Shown: one piece after another, positions 49,195 to 58,116 of the stretch
Position numbering within the stretch: position 1 is the first letter of the stretch
Layout: each line of letters starts with the position of its first letter
Assembly: GCA_002919305.1 (NCBI GenBank)
Contig: PKFB01000002.1
Span: 1-64,000 of the forward strand
DNA length: 64,000 nucleotides
Source: Actinomycetales bacterium
GTDB taxonomy: Bacteria; Actinomycetota; Actinomycetes; Mycobacteriales; Micromonosporaceae
Direction of reading: 5' to 3'
Position numbers and translations under genes: made by a program
Notes under the pieces: model-generated
The model's database searches: none
Told to the model about the DNA's origin: nothing
The model's input: the letters and a program-made list of their open reading frames with translations, nothing else

Positions 49195-50757
49195 ATGGAA
49201 CGGGTGCTCGCTGGCCGGTACGCACTCGAAGTTGAGATCGCTGAAGGGTCGATCGGCGCTGTCTGGCGCGCCAAGGATCTCCAGGCTAATGAGCTGGTCG
49301 CCGTCAAGCTGCTTCGCCACGAAGCGGCTGACGACCCGGAGGTCGTCAGTGGGTTCCGGGAAGAGGCGAAGGTGCTCGCCCAGCTCAACCACCCCGGTGT
49401 GGTGCGTCCTCGCGACTTCGTCGCCGCCGACGGCGACTTGGCTTTGGTGATGGACCTGGTTGACGGCACTGATCTGCGGCGCCGGATTCAGGACGCAGGT
49501 CCGTTGCCGCCGGTGTTGGCGGTGGACATCACCGCGCAGGTCGCCGAGGCACTGGCCGCGGTGCACGCCGCCGGGATTGTGCACGGCGATGTCAAACCGG
49601 GCAACATCCTCGTCCCCGCTGACGGTGGTCCGGTTCGACTCGCCGATTTCGGGGTGGCTCACCGGGTGCACGGGGCGGCGGCGACCCACGGTACGCCGGA
49701 GTATGTGGCGCCGGAGGTGATCGAGGGAGCATCGCCGGAGCCGGCCAGTGACATCTACAGCCTGGGCATCGTCCTGTATGAGGCTTTGTCGGGGCGCAGT
49801 CCGTTCCGAGGCGGCCCGGTGGCCGAGGTACTCAAACGTCATCAGACCTGCGTCGCGTTGATGCCTCCGGGGATGCCGCCGCAGGTGTGGGAGCTGATCG
49901 CCCGTTGCCTGCAGAAGGATCCGCGGGCGCGTCCCTCCGCGGGGGAGATGGCGGCCGCGTTGCGCGCAATGCTGCCCTCTTTGGCTGATCTGCGGGCCGC
50001 TCCGGAGCTTGCCCCCGAGGTGGTGACCTACCAGCCGCGTGACGCGATGGCCGCCCTTCAGGCAGCCCCGGTCAGCCCGGCTCCCGACAACGCCGGCGTT
50101 CCGGTCAGCCCAGGCCCCGCGATGGACTCGGGGGCACCTGCCGGCCTTGATGGCGCGCCGCTTTCAGGGTGGAACGGTCCGACGCCTACGCCGGAGCAGG
50201 GCGAGTCGGAGGTAGGGATCGGTCTGTTTAGCCCACCCCCCGCCGGGGATCTTGGCTCGCCGACGATGCTGGTTTTCCCCGATGCGGCGCCTCCGTCCGC
50301 CCCGGACAAAACTGACCAGCGTCGCGGTCGTTTCATCGCGATCGCCTCCAGCGTCGCTGCCGCGGTTGTCCTGTTGCTGTTCGTGGGATTCCTGGTGATC
50401 TCCGGGGGTGACGGGTCCGGGGAGAGTCAAGAACCGGCCAACTACCAGCAGGAGTCAAGTTCGCCGGCGCCTGAGCAGTCCTCGGCTGGGGAACCGAGCG
50501 AAGGCGCGACCGAGCCGGAGTCGGAACCGACTACGGAGCCGACGAGCGAATCAACCGAGGAACCCGCTTTGCCTGACGAGGAAGAGGACGGCGACCAGGA
50601 GGACTCCTCTGAGGACCGGTCCGGCAACGGCGACGAGGACGAGACGGAATCCAGGACCAATGACCGGATCCCGGACATTCCTGGTAACGGCAACCCTGGG
50701 CCCACTGGCCCCCCTGGGATCGGTGACCCGATACCCACTCCTCCGTACAGGAGGTGA
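49195..50757 (+). CDS. Membrane Ser/Thr protein kinase, non-RD (HGD) type
   Basis: 520 residues, PknB-like. Kinase domain about 7-265: glycine loop IAEGSIGAVWRAK, lysine in VAVKLL, catalytic loop H130-G131-D132-V-K-P-G-N, DFG in LADFGVA. The arginine normally before the catalytic aspartate is glycine, which makes it a non-RD kinase, possibly with other activation control. The linker is Pro-rich. A membrane helix is at about 377-402. The extracellular part is an acidic Ser/Glu/Asp/Pro tail of about 115 residues with no folded sensor. GGGAGG precedes the ATG. It is followed by a strong terminator. Confidence 0.9.
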   Translation: MERVLAGRYALEVEIAEGSIGAVWRAKDLQANELVAVKLLRHEAADDPEVVSGFREEAKVLAQLNHPGVVRPRDFVAADGDLALVMDLVDGTDLRRRIQDAGPLPPVLAVDITAQVAEALAAVHAAGIVHGDVKPGNILVPADGGPVRLADFGVAHRVHGAAATHGTPEYVAPEVIEGASPEPASDIYSLGIVLYEALSGRSPFRGGPVAEVLKRHQTCVALMPPGMPPQVWELIARCLQKDPRARPSAGEMAAALRAMLPSLADLRAAPELAPEVVTYQPRDAMAALQAAPVSPAPDNAGVPVSPGPAMDSGAPAGLDGAPLSGWNGPTPTPEQGESEVGIGLFSPPPAGDLGSPTMLVFPDAAPPSAPDKTDQRRGRFIAIASSVAAAVVLLLFVGFLVISGGDGSGESQEPANYQQESSSPAPEQSSAGEPSEGATEPESEPTTEPTSESTEEPALPDEEEDGDQEDSSEDRSGNGDEDETESRTNDRIPDIPGNGNPGPTGPPGIGDPIPTPPYRR

Positions 50758-50815
50758 GCTCCCCGGCAGGGAGTGTGACGCCTACGCGCCTTGAGCGTCC
50801 CTGATCCGACCATGT

Positions 50816-50860
50816 GTGTGGCTTCGTCGCAGCGCCTCTGCAGCGGTGACGAAGCCACAC
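50816..50860 (+). terminator. Terminator after the first kinase gene
   Basis: Arms GTGTGGCTTCGTC (50816-50828) and GACGAAGCCACAC (50848-50860) pair over 13 bp with a 19-base loop. The remaining part of the 700-bp gap to the second kinase contains only a tandem repeat and another hairpin. Confidence 0.8.
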
Positions 50861-51144
50861 GCGTGTTGTGTTGGTGCCTTAAGAGGAGTAGCTGCCAGGA
50901 GTCGTCGCCTCCCGTGGGTGACGGCAAAACGTGACGGGTGTCCTCAACGCCTGCCCATTGGGAGCCGGGTATTGGGGCGCCCGTGTCGTTGGTCGGCGTT
51001 GTGGTCGACGGGACGCGTGGGGCGTGGCGGCGGTGAGGTCAACGGGACAGAAGCCGCACAGATCGAGGTACACCCGAAGCCATGGCCTTATGGCCTGAGC
51101 GCCGTGAGCCGGTGGGTGCCGACTTATGCCGGCCGGTTCATGCT

Positions 51145-51198
51145 GGACGTCATAGTCGGAACGTCATCTCGGAACGTCATACTCGGACACGTCATACC
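51145..51198. repeat. Four tandem copies of a 13-14-bp motif
   Basis: GGACGTCATAGTC, GGAACGTCATCTC, GGAACGTCATACTC and GGACACGTCATACC follow each other without gaps. The shared core is ACGTCAT. It lies in the gap between two convergent kinase genes, not in front of a called gene. Confidence 0.5.
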
Positions 51199-51346
51199 GG
51201 ATGGGAAGCCGTCGAGGGGCGGAACGTATAGCCGGCGCCGGGCCCGAATCGGACAGGAAACCGGGCGTGACAGCCGCGTTGTCCCGTGCCATTCCCGGTG
51301 ATGTCCGCACAAGACGCGGAGATCCACGAGGCGCGGCTCTGAAGGC

Positions 51347-51383
51347 GGTGCCACGTCGTAACACGTGGCGACGACGTGGCACC
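51347..51383 (-). terminator. Terminator of the CBM3 kinase gene
   Basis: Arms GGTGCCACGTCGT (51347-51359) and ACGACGTGGCACC (51371-51383) pair over 13 bp with an 11-base loop, about 80 bp past the kinase stop codon on the minus strand. Confidence 0.7.
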
Positions 51384-51460
51384 CCCGATACCCCTCCAGC
51401 ATGGGAGCGCTCCCAACCTACAGCCTCCCGTGCGGGTACCGCGCCGTCAAGTCCGAGAGA

Positions 51461-53005
51461 TCACGGTTCGGTACCCCAGATCAGATCGGTACCGGCATAC
51501 ACCGTGATTGTGTCACTCTCCGTGAAGTCCGCGCTTGCGACATGACTGTGATCGTCGGACTCGTCGAAAAGCGACCAATCCTCCTTGTTGAGGCGAAGTT
51601 GAACTTCTCCGCTGGAGCCGCCTGCAGGGATGTCGCCAGAGGTGAAACCGACCTCGAGGTAGTGGTCAGCGCCTGGTCGTTGGTCCGGTAAGGACACCAC
51701 ACGGTGGGTGATGGTGTCGTTGCCTACCTCGGCCCAGTCGCACCAGCTCTGGAAATCAACGGACTGGTCGAAGGAGAAGTCACCGGTAAACCAGTAACGC
51801 ACAGTGATAGCCGTCAGATCGACGACAACATCACCCAGGTTGATCAGGCGAAACGCGAACTGGATCTGGTTGTCGTTCGGATCGGTGTTCAGGGTTCTGA
51901 CCTGAGCCACGAGGGGCGCCGGCAGAAGGCTTATCTCCCCCTGGGTAGCGCTGTCAGTGGGTAACCCTTCATTCGCTCCCTGTCCGGAATTGGGCCTCAG
52001 CATCGCGACGAGGAGGACCGCCAACACCGCGCCGGTCACCAACGACGCCAACAGCATCAGGGGCAGCGGCGACAGGCGACGCCGATCGGCGGGATATCCC
52101 TCCGGCAGGAGGCGGGTGTCCGATCCGGGCCCCCGGACAGGGACCGGGAGCAGCTCGGTGGAGGGCAGCTGCGGCGACGTCGGGACCGGCATAGCCGAGG
52201 AGGAGGGCGCAGCCGCCCGTAACACCGCGGCGACCTCCGCAGCGGTGGGACGTTCCTGCGGCGACTTGGCCAAACACTGCCGGTAAATGGCCGCGACAGC
52301 GGGAGGGACACCAGGCAGCGGAGGAGCAGGACTGCGCAGGTGAGCCTTGACCAGCTGGGGCCACGTGCCGCCGAACGGGTACCGCCCGGTGAGGGTGTGG
52401 TAGAGCAGCACCCCCAGGGCGTACACGTCGGTGGCGGGCAGGCTGGCGCCGTGTTCGATCCGTTCCGGCGCGATGTACGCGGGGGTGCCCAGCACCGCCT
52501 GTGGGCGTCCTGGTCCGCCCGTCGCTGGAATCGCCGCGATCCCGAAGTCGAGAACTTTAACCCCGTCCGGGGTGAGGAACACGTTATTGGCGGTGACGTC
52601 ACGGTGGATAAGGCCGCGGCGGTGCGCGGCGGCGAGGGCCTCGGCGACCTCGGCGCAGACGCGTAACCCCTCGTTTAACGGCAGCGGGCCCCCTCGGGTG
52701 AGGCGGGAGGCCAGCGACTCCCCTTCGAGCAGCTCCATCACGATGAAGGGGACGACGGTGCCGTCCTCAAGTGTGGACTCACCGTAGTCGAAGACGTTCG
52801 TGATGTGCGGGTGGTTCAGCCGGGCGGCCGCCCGTGCCTCCTGCTGTAGGTTTGCGCGCTGCGTCGAGTCGGCCAGGGTCAGGATCTTCACCGCCACCAG
52901 GCGGTCCAAGACCGTGTCGAAAGCGCGCCACACCGTGGCGGTGCCGCCGGTGCCGATCCGGTCAGTGAGTCGATACCGGTCCGCCAACAGCGTGCCAGAT
53001 TCCAC
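51461..53005 (-). CDS. Membrane Ser/Thr protein kinase with extracellular family 3 cellulose-binding module
   Basis: 514 residues. The kinase domain (about 9-270) has the loop IGTGGTATVWRAF, VAVKIL, H134-R135-D136-V-T-A-N-N and DFG (VLDFGIA). T138 replaces the usual catalytic-loop lysine. After a Pro/Ser linker, a membrane helix spans about 317-338. The rest (about 362-514) is a CBM3: it has IQFAFRLINLGDVVVDL, then ITVRYWFTGD, DHYLEVGFTSGDIPAGGSSGE, LNKEDWSLFDESDDHSHV and the end ITVYAGTDLIWGTEP. CBM3 modules normally bind cellulose or chitin in secreted cellulases. GGGAGG precedes the GTG start. A kinase that senses an insoluble polysaccharide is inferred. Confidence 0.93.
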   Translation of the reverse strand: MESGTLLADRYRLTDRIGTGGTATVWRAFDTVLDRLVAVKILTLADSTQRANLQQEARAAARLNHPHITNVFDYGESTLEDGTVVPFIVMELLEGESLASRLTRGGPLPLNEGLRVCAEVAEALAAAHRRGLIHRDVTANNVFLTPDGVKVLDFGIAAIPATGGPGRPQAVLGTPAYIAPERIEHGASLPATDVYALGVLLYHTLTGRYPFGGTWPQLVKAHLRSPAPPLPGVPPAVAAIYRQCLAKSPQERPTAAEVAAVLRAAAPSSSAMPVPTSPQLPSTELLPVPVRGPGSDTRLLPEGYPADRRRLSPLPLMLLASLVTGAVLAVLLVAMLRPNSGQGANEGLPTDSATQGEISLLPAPLVAQVRTLNTDPNDNQIQFAFRLINLGDVVVDLTAITVRYWFTGDFSFDQSVDFQSWCDWAEVGNDTITHRVVSLPDQRPGADHYLEVGFTSGDIPAGGSSGEVQLRLNKEDWSLFDESDDHSHVASADFTESDTITVYAGTDLIWGTEP

Positions 53006-53231
53006 TGTCCCTCCCAGCGTGTCAGGGTGCAGTGTGCCTCAGGAGGCGCGCCGTTGTGGTGCCTCATCCCCCATGTGACCTCGAGATTGGTCGTATCCCA
53101 CCCGTTGATCACTCCTCGTTCGGCCCGGAAACGGGTCTTGTGAGGGCCTCTGAAACCGTCTGTGCGGGACAGTTCACTGTGGATATCTGGATTGCCTAGA
53201 TTTCTCCGCGTTCCGGTGGCAGCTTTGAGAT

Positions 53232-53744
53232 ATGGCGGTTTCAGGTGTCAACGCGACAGCAGCCGCCCTGTTGGGGCTGCTTCACGAAGGTTCGATGACC
53301 GGTGGTCAGCTGATGGCCGCGGCCGCGCGCCGGCTGGGCCCGGTCTGGTCAATGACGCGCAGTCAGGTCTATCGGGAGCTTCCAGCCCTGGCCGAGGCGG
53401 GACTGGTGCGGATGGGGAAACCCGGTCCCCGCTCCAGCCAGCCCTACAGCATCACAGCCGCGGGACGGCGAGCCTTCCAGCGCTGGCTAGCCGAGTCGGT
53501 TGGACGCGACCAACTGCGCAGCCCAGCGGCGCTGCGGGTGGCGTTCAGTGATCTGCACTCGCCGGAGCAGATGGAGGAGGTGTATCAGCAGGCGACCGAG
53601 TACCACACCGCGGCGCTTCAGGAAGCGCGGGAGGCGGTCAAAAACGCCACCCAGGCCGGTGACATCGCCAGCGCCGCCGCGCTGGAGTTCGCTGTCGCCT
53701 ACCACCGGGCCGCGCTGTCCTGGTTGCGAAAAATCCGAAGCTGA
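53232..53744 (+). CDS. PadR-family transcriptional regulator
   Basis: 170 residues. The winged helix is at the N-terminus (ALLGLLHEGSMTGGQLMAAAARRLGPVWSMTRSQVYRELPALAEAGLVR), followed by SQPYSITAAGRRAFQRWL and a helical C-terminal dimerisation region from about 85. PadR proteins repress transport or stress genes and are released by small molecules. It is divergent from the CBM3 kinase gene (226-bp gap), so it may regulate either itself or the kinase. The signal is unknown. Confidence 0.85.
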   Translation: MAVSGVNATAAALLGLLHEGSMTGGQLMAAAARRLGPVWSMTRSQVYRELPALAEAGLVRMGKPGPRSSQPYSITAAGRRAFQRWLAESVGRDQLRSPAALRVAFSDLHSPEQMEEVYQQATEYHTAALQEAREAVKNATQAGDIASAAALEFAVAYHRAALSWLRKIRS

Positions 53745-53763
53745 GTGCGGCGACGCGACACGG

Positions 53764-53802
53764 CCTGCCAACCAGCCGCCTGAGGTTCTCTCAGGTGGCA
53801 GG
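53764..53802 (+). promoter_or_regulatory. Stem-loop over the ribosome site of prfB
   Basis: CCTGCCA (53764-53770) pairs with TGGCAGG (53796-53802), and CCTGAG (53779-53784) with CTCAGG (53790-53795), giving one bulged stem. It ends 8 bases before the prfB ATG and contains part of its purine-rich ribosome site. It may end PadR transcription or limit prfB translation. Confidence 0.45.
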
Positions 53803-53810
53803 TAGGCTTG

Positions 53811-54932
53811 ATGACTGTGACCGTGACCGACCTTAACGACCGGCTACGCGACATCGACTCCACCCTGCGTTCGGTGGAGTCGGTCCTTGACCTTGACGCT
53901 CTCCGCAAGGAAAAGGCGGAGCTGGAGGTGGCGGCCACCGAGCCAGGCCTGTGGGACGACCAGGAGCGGGCCCAACAGGTCACTTCTCGGCTGTCCTATC
54001 TGCAGGGTGAAATCCAGCGACTGGAACAGCTGAGGCGACGAGTCGATGACGCGCGGGTGCTGCTGGAGCTCGCCGAAGCTGAGAACGACGAGGCGTCACG
54101 CGCAGAGGTCGCCGCGGAGGTGGCGCAGCTGCGCAAGGCGGTCGACAAGCTGGAGATTCGTACCCTGCTGTCCGGGGAGTACGACGCTCGGGAAGCGTTG
54201 GTCACCATCCGAGCCGGGGCCGGCGGAGTGGACGCTGCGGACTTCGCTGAGATGCTCCTGCGGATGTACCTGCGTTGGGCTGAACGGCACGGTTACCCCA
54301 CCCAGGTGTACGACACCTCGTACGCCGAAGAGGCCGGGATTAAGTCGGCCACGTTCGCGGTGAAGGTCCCCTACGCGTACGGGACCCTGTCGGTGGAACA
54401 GGGCACCCACCGCCTGGTACGCATCTCCCCCTTCGACAACCAGGGCCGGCGCCAGACCAGCTTCGCCGGTGTTGAGGTGCTGCCAGTGGTCGAACAGATC
54501 GACCACATCGACATCCCGGAAAACGAGATCCGGGTGGATGTCTTCCGCTCATCGGGCCCTGGAGGCCAGAGCGTCAACACCACCGACTCCGCGGTGCGGA
54601 TCACCCACCTTCCCACCGGAATCGTCGTCACGTGCCAGAACGAGAAGTCTCAGCTGCAGAACAAGGCATCGGCGCTACGCGTTCTGCAGGCCCGACTGTT
54701 GGAACGGCGTCGGCGGGAGGAACGGGCCAAACTGGACGCTCTGCGCAGCAACGACGACTCATCCTGGGGTAACCAGATGCGCTCGTACGTGCTGCATCCG
54801 TACCAGATGGTCAAGGATCTGCGCACCGACTACGAGACCAGCAACCCCGCTGCGGTGTTCGACGGTGAGATCGACGAATTCATCGCAGCCGGTATTCGCT
54901 GGCGGCGGGCCCACCAACACCAACCCGCCTGA
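53811..54932 (+). CDS. prfB: Peptide chain release factor 2
   Basis: 373 residues. It ends translation at UAA and UGA. The stop-codon-reading SPF tripeptide is in [15 protein letters not shown], and the catalytic GGQ in [20 protein letters not shown]. It is one continuous frame, without the autoregulatory in-frame UGA frameshift site of many bacteria, as usual in actinobacteria. ATG 53811 is preferred over the preceding TTG. It heads the conserved series prfB-ftsE-ftsX-M23-smpB. Confidence 0.96.
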   Translation: MTVTVTDLNDRLRDIDSTLRSVESVLDLDALRKEKAELEVAATEPGLWDDQERAQQVTSRLSYLQGEIQRLEQLRRRVDDARVLLELAEAENDEASRAEVAAEVAQLRKAVDKLEIRTLLSGEYDAREALVTIRAGAGGVDAADFAEMLLRMYLRWAERHGYPTQVYDTSYAEEAGIKSATFAVKVPYAYGTLSVEQGTHRLVRISPFDNQGRRQTSFAGVEVLPVVEQIDHIDIPENEIRVDVFRSSGPGGQSVNTTDSAVRITHLPTGIVVTCQNEKSQLQNKASALRVLQARLLERRRREERAKLDALRSNDDSSWGNQMRSYVLHPYQMVKDLRTDYETSNPAAVFDGEIDEFIAAGIRWRRAHQHQPA

Positions 54933-55043
54933 GCCGCACGATCACCGCATCGGCACAGCTCAGGGCGGTTTCGTCGGCGCCGGATCTCTCTCCGCTGGTA
55001 GCGGTTATCCCCAACCGGGAAGTGCCGCGTAGACTGGCGACCC

Positions 55044-55724
55044 GTGATTCGGCTCGACAACGTGACGAAGACGTATCCAAAAGCAACTCGCCCCTCCCTT
55101 GACTCGGTGAGCGTGGAGATCGAGAAGGGCGAATTCGTCTTCTTCATCGGTCCGTCCGGCGCTGGTAAGTCGACGATCATCAAGCTCCTGCTTCGGGAGG
55201 AGGCACCCACCAAGGGGCACGTCTACGTCAACGGACGGGACGTCGGTGCGCTGCGGAGCTGGCGTATACCGCATTTCCGTCGCTCGATCGGGTGTGTCTT
55301 CCAGGACTTCCGGCTGCTGCCTAACCGCACCGCTGCCGAGAACGTGGCCTTCGCCCTTGAGGTGATTGGTAAGCCGCAGAGCGTAATACGGCGGGTAGTC
55401 CCCGAAGTACTCGAACTGGTGGGTTTGGGCGGTAAGGAGCACCGCTACCCCAATGAGCTGTCGGGTGGTGAGCAGCAGCGCGTGGCGATCGCGCGGGCGT
55501 TCGTCAACCGGCCGTTGGTGTTGTTGGCCGATGAGCCGACAGGAAACCTCGACCCCGACACCAGTATCGAAATCATGCGGCTGCTGGACCGGATCAACCG
55601 GACCGGTACCACCGTGGTGATGGTCACGCACGACTCCAATATCGTCAACCAGATGCGGCGTCGGGTCATCGAAATCGATCAGGGGCGAGTAGTCCGCGAC
55701 CAGCCACGCGGTGTCTACGGCTGA
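55044..55724 (+). CDS. ftsE: Cell division ATP-binding protein FtsE
   Basis: 226 residues, an ABC ATPase that with FtsX controls peptidoglycan hydrolases at the septum. Walker [10 protein letters not shown] near 36-44, Q-loop [11 protein letters not shown], signature [15 protein letters not shown], Walker [13 protein letters not shown] and H-loop VTHD are all intact. GTG start. ftsX follows 42 bp downstream in the same operon. Confidence 0.97.
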   Translation: MIRLDNVTKTYPKATRPSLDSVSVEIEKGEFVFFIGPSGAGKSTIIKLLLREEAPTKGHVYVNGRDVGALRSWRIPHFRRSIGCVFQDFRLLPNRTAAENVAFALEVIGKPQSVIRRVVPEVLELVGLGGKEHRYPNELSGGEQQRVAIARAFVNRPLVLLADEPTGNLDPDTSIEIMRLLDRINRTGTTVVMVTHDSNIVNQMRRRVIEIDQGRVVRDQPRGVYG

Positions 55725-55766
55725 GCGCCGCTAGCACGCCGTCAGACGTACACCCGGAAGGAAGCG

Positions 55767-56648
55767 ATGCGCGCGAAGTACGTGCTGTCCGAGGTCGCAC
55801 TCGGGCTGTGGCGCAACGTCACGATGACGATCGCCATGATCATCACGATGGCGGTCTCTCTCGCCCTGCTGGGGGCGAGCCTGTTGATGTACCTGTTGGT
55901 CCAGGACATGCGAGAGGCGTTCTACGCCGACGTTGAGGTCACGATCTTCCTGGCCGACGACATCACCGACGCACAGCGGCAGGCGCTGGGAGAGCAATTA
56001 GCGTCTGATCCGCTGGTAGCCGACGCCACGTACGAAAGTCGAGCCGACGCGTACGAGCGTTTCCGGGAGCAGTTCGCGGACGCGCCTGAGCTGGTCGAGG
56101 CCACGCGTCCCGACGCGCTACCCGAGTCCTACCGGGTCCAGCTGGAGGATCCGGAGCAGTTTGAGCAGATACTCAACCGGTACGCCGACGTTGAGGGTGT
56201 AGACGAGATCGTCGACCAGCGGAACGTGTTGTCGCGGCTGTTCGGCATCCTCGGCGCGATCCAGAACCTGGCGTTGGTGATCGCGATCGTGCAGGGCATC
56301 GCCGCGTTAATGCTGGTCGTCAACACCATCCAGATCGCCGCGTACAGCAAGCGTCGGGAAGTGGCGATCATGAAACTGGTCGGTGCCTCCAACTGGTTCG
56401 TTCAGGCACCGTTCGTGTTGGAAGCGGTCTTCGCCGGTGTGCTCGGCGCGATCGTCGCCTACGGAACCCTCATCCTAGGCAAGATTTTCCTGGTGGATGG
56501 CGCTTTAGAGCCGTTGTTCCTCGCCGGTGTGCTGACACCGCTGAGTTGGGGACGCATCCACCTGATGCTGCCGGTTCTGGCTGGTATCGCCGCGTTCGTC
56601 AGCGCCGTCACCGGCTGGCTCACCCTCCGCTTCTACATCAAGGTCTAA
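55767..56648 (+). CDS. ftsX: Cell division protein FtsX
   Basis: 293 residues with four membrane helices: one near 20-45, and three in the C-terminal half (about 172-195, 220-245 and 265-288). The extracellular domain (about 47-165, with VTIFLADDITDAQRQAL) recruits a cell-wall hydrolase in other bacteria. GGAAGGAAG precedes the ATG. The M23 peptidase encoded next is the probable partner. A hairpin follows the stop. Confidence 0.96.
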   Translation: MRAKYVLSEVALGLWRNVTMTIAMIITMAVSLALLGASLLMYLLVQDMREAFYADVEVTIFLADDITDAQRQALGEQLASDPLVADATYESRADAYERFREQFADAPELVEATRPDALPESYRVQLEDPEQFEQILNRYADVEGVDEIVDQRNVLSRLFGILGAIQNLALVIAIVQGIAALMLVVNTIQIAAYSKRREVAIMKLVGASNWFVQAPFVLEAVFAGVLGAIVAYGTLILGKIFLVDGALEPLFLAGVLTPLSWGRIHLMLPVLAGIAAFVSAVTGWLTLRFYIKV

Positions 56649-56711
56649 AAGAGTCCGATCGGTCCCCAACATGGACGACGGGACCGGTCTGGGAGGGAAT
56701 AAAGCCACCAC

Positions 56712-56744
56712 GTCGGGCGGGGGCCGTCACGGTCCCCGCCCGAC
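56712..56744 (+). terminator. Terminator after ftsX
   Basis: Arms GTCGGGCGGGG (56712-56722) and CCCCGCCCGAC (56734-56744) pair over 11 bp, extended by three further pairs around a 5-base loop. The remaining 390 bp before the peptidase gene hold no gene and should contain its promoter. Confidence 0.8.
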
Positions 56745-57135
56745 TGTCTGTGTAAGACCCCTGCGGTTGTCTGGCGACGGGTAGGATGACCGGTCGGTCC
56801 CGGCAGTGAGCTTTCGTCAGCATCCGCTCCCTAGAACGTGAAAGGGTAAGCGGGAGCCGGGAGATCAGCACTTAGCCCGCACAGCACCGTCTCTGCTCCA
56901 GTGCACCATGATTGCATGTCACGGGCGGATTTTCTGATGTAACCCGGCGTAGAGCTGTTAATCGCGTACTGTAACCCTCGAGTCAGGACGGAAAGTTCGC
57001 GGGTCTACTGACCACGCCGGTGGGTGCGGGACGGCGAGGCGGGGCGACGGCGGATAGACGATGAGCGCCGGCCCCGAGGACCCGGTGAGCGACCGGGTGT
57101 CACCCCGGTCGTCAAAACTGACATAAGGGGGGCCA

Positions 57136-57981
57136 ATGCGGCGACGATGGACAGGTGTGCTCGCGGCGGCTGTATCACTGGGGGCACTTCAGGCCGGCGT
57201 ACCGGTAATGCCGGTGCTGGCCGAACCGACAACTGAACAGCAGCACGTGAACCAACAAGGCCTGGACCACCACCACCCGCACCACCAATACCCGCAGTCT
57301 CAACTGATATGGGCGGCAGCTCTGCAGAAGGGAGTGAACCCACAGACCCGCTACGGCATCGCGGCGTACGGTGTGACAAACGCCACACAGGCTGCTCGGC
57401 GCGTCACCGGCCAGCAGAACGCACGTATCGGCGTCGAGGAACACCAGGAAGCCGACCTAGCCCGCTTTCAAAACCGCGCCCAAGCTGGGCGCGTCACAGC
57501 ACTGATCGAGACACTCGCGACCACCCCCCCAGAGCCGACGTTGTACCCGACCGCGGTACCAGGTGTCGAAACCCCAGGGTTCCTCATGCCGACTCAGGGC
57601 TGGAAGTCCAGTGACTTCGGGATGCGTCTGAACCCGATAAGCCACAAGTGGCGGCTTCACGCCGGTGTGGACATCGCAGCTCCAGGAGGTACTCCCATCC
57701 GGGCGGTGGCTAACGGTGAAGTCCGCAAAGCCGGCTGGGGCGGCGGATACGGCTACTACACCTGCCTGTACCACGGGCTCTACCAGGGGCAGGAGTTGAC
57801 GACCTGCTACGCGCACCAGTCGGAGATCCTGGTTGAGAAAGGACAGCGGGTATGGCGCGGCCAGATCATCGGCCGCGTCGGCACCACGGGCGCATCAACC
57901 GGTAACCACCTGCACTTTGAAGTGCGCCTCGACGACACACCCGTGAATCCTTTGGAGTGGCTTCCGGAATGCCTGTGCTGA
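57136..57981 (+). CDS. Secreted M23 (LytM) metallopeptidase
   Basis: 281 residues. The signal peptide (about 1-29, VLAAAVSLGALQAGVPVMPVL) is followed by a His-rich segment (DHHHPHHQYPQ) and a helical stretch of about 100 residues. The LytM domain (about 150-278) has HAGVDIAAPGGTP with the first zinc His and Asp, and HLHFEVR with the HxH. All four zinc ligands seem present, so it should cut peptidoglycan peptides. It ends in CLC. As the gene after ftsX it is likely the hydrolase activated by FtsEX, though it lacks the long coiled coil typical of RipC/EnvC partners. Confidence 0.9.
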   Translation: MRRRWTGVLAAAVSLGALQAGVPVMPVLAEPTTEQQHVNQQGLDHHHPHHQYPQSQLIWAAALQKGVNPQTRYGIAAYGVTNATQAARRVTGQQNARIGVEEHQEADLARFQNRAQAGRVTALIETLATTPPEPTLYPTAVPGVETPGFLMPTQGWKSSDFGMRLNPISHKWRLHAGVDIAAPGGTPIRAVANGEVRKAGWGGGYGYYTCLYHGLYQGQELTTCYAHQSEILVEKGQRVWRGQIIGRVGTTGASTGNHLHFEVRLDDTPVNPLEWLPECLC

Positions 57982-58116
57982 TCTGAACGCGACCACCTCC
58001 TCCGCGCGTGGCGGCCGTCGACGCCGGTGACAAGAACCCACAGGACAGGCGGGTAGTATTGCGCGGTCCCATGGTCACAACGGTCACGGCCGACGCGTCG
58101 CGGAGGAGGTGGGGAG

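Noticed and set aside
53808-53890. Programmed frameshift in prfB
   Set aside because: The gene is one open frame with normal N-terminus, so no shift is needed.
57001-57135. Possible cyclic-di-AMP riboswitch before the M23 peptidase gene
   Set aside because: Such riboswitches precede wall hydrolases in actinobacteria, but the conserved blocks of the motif were not found in 56760-57135.
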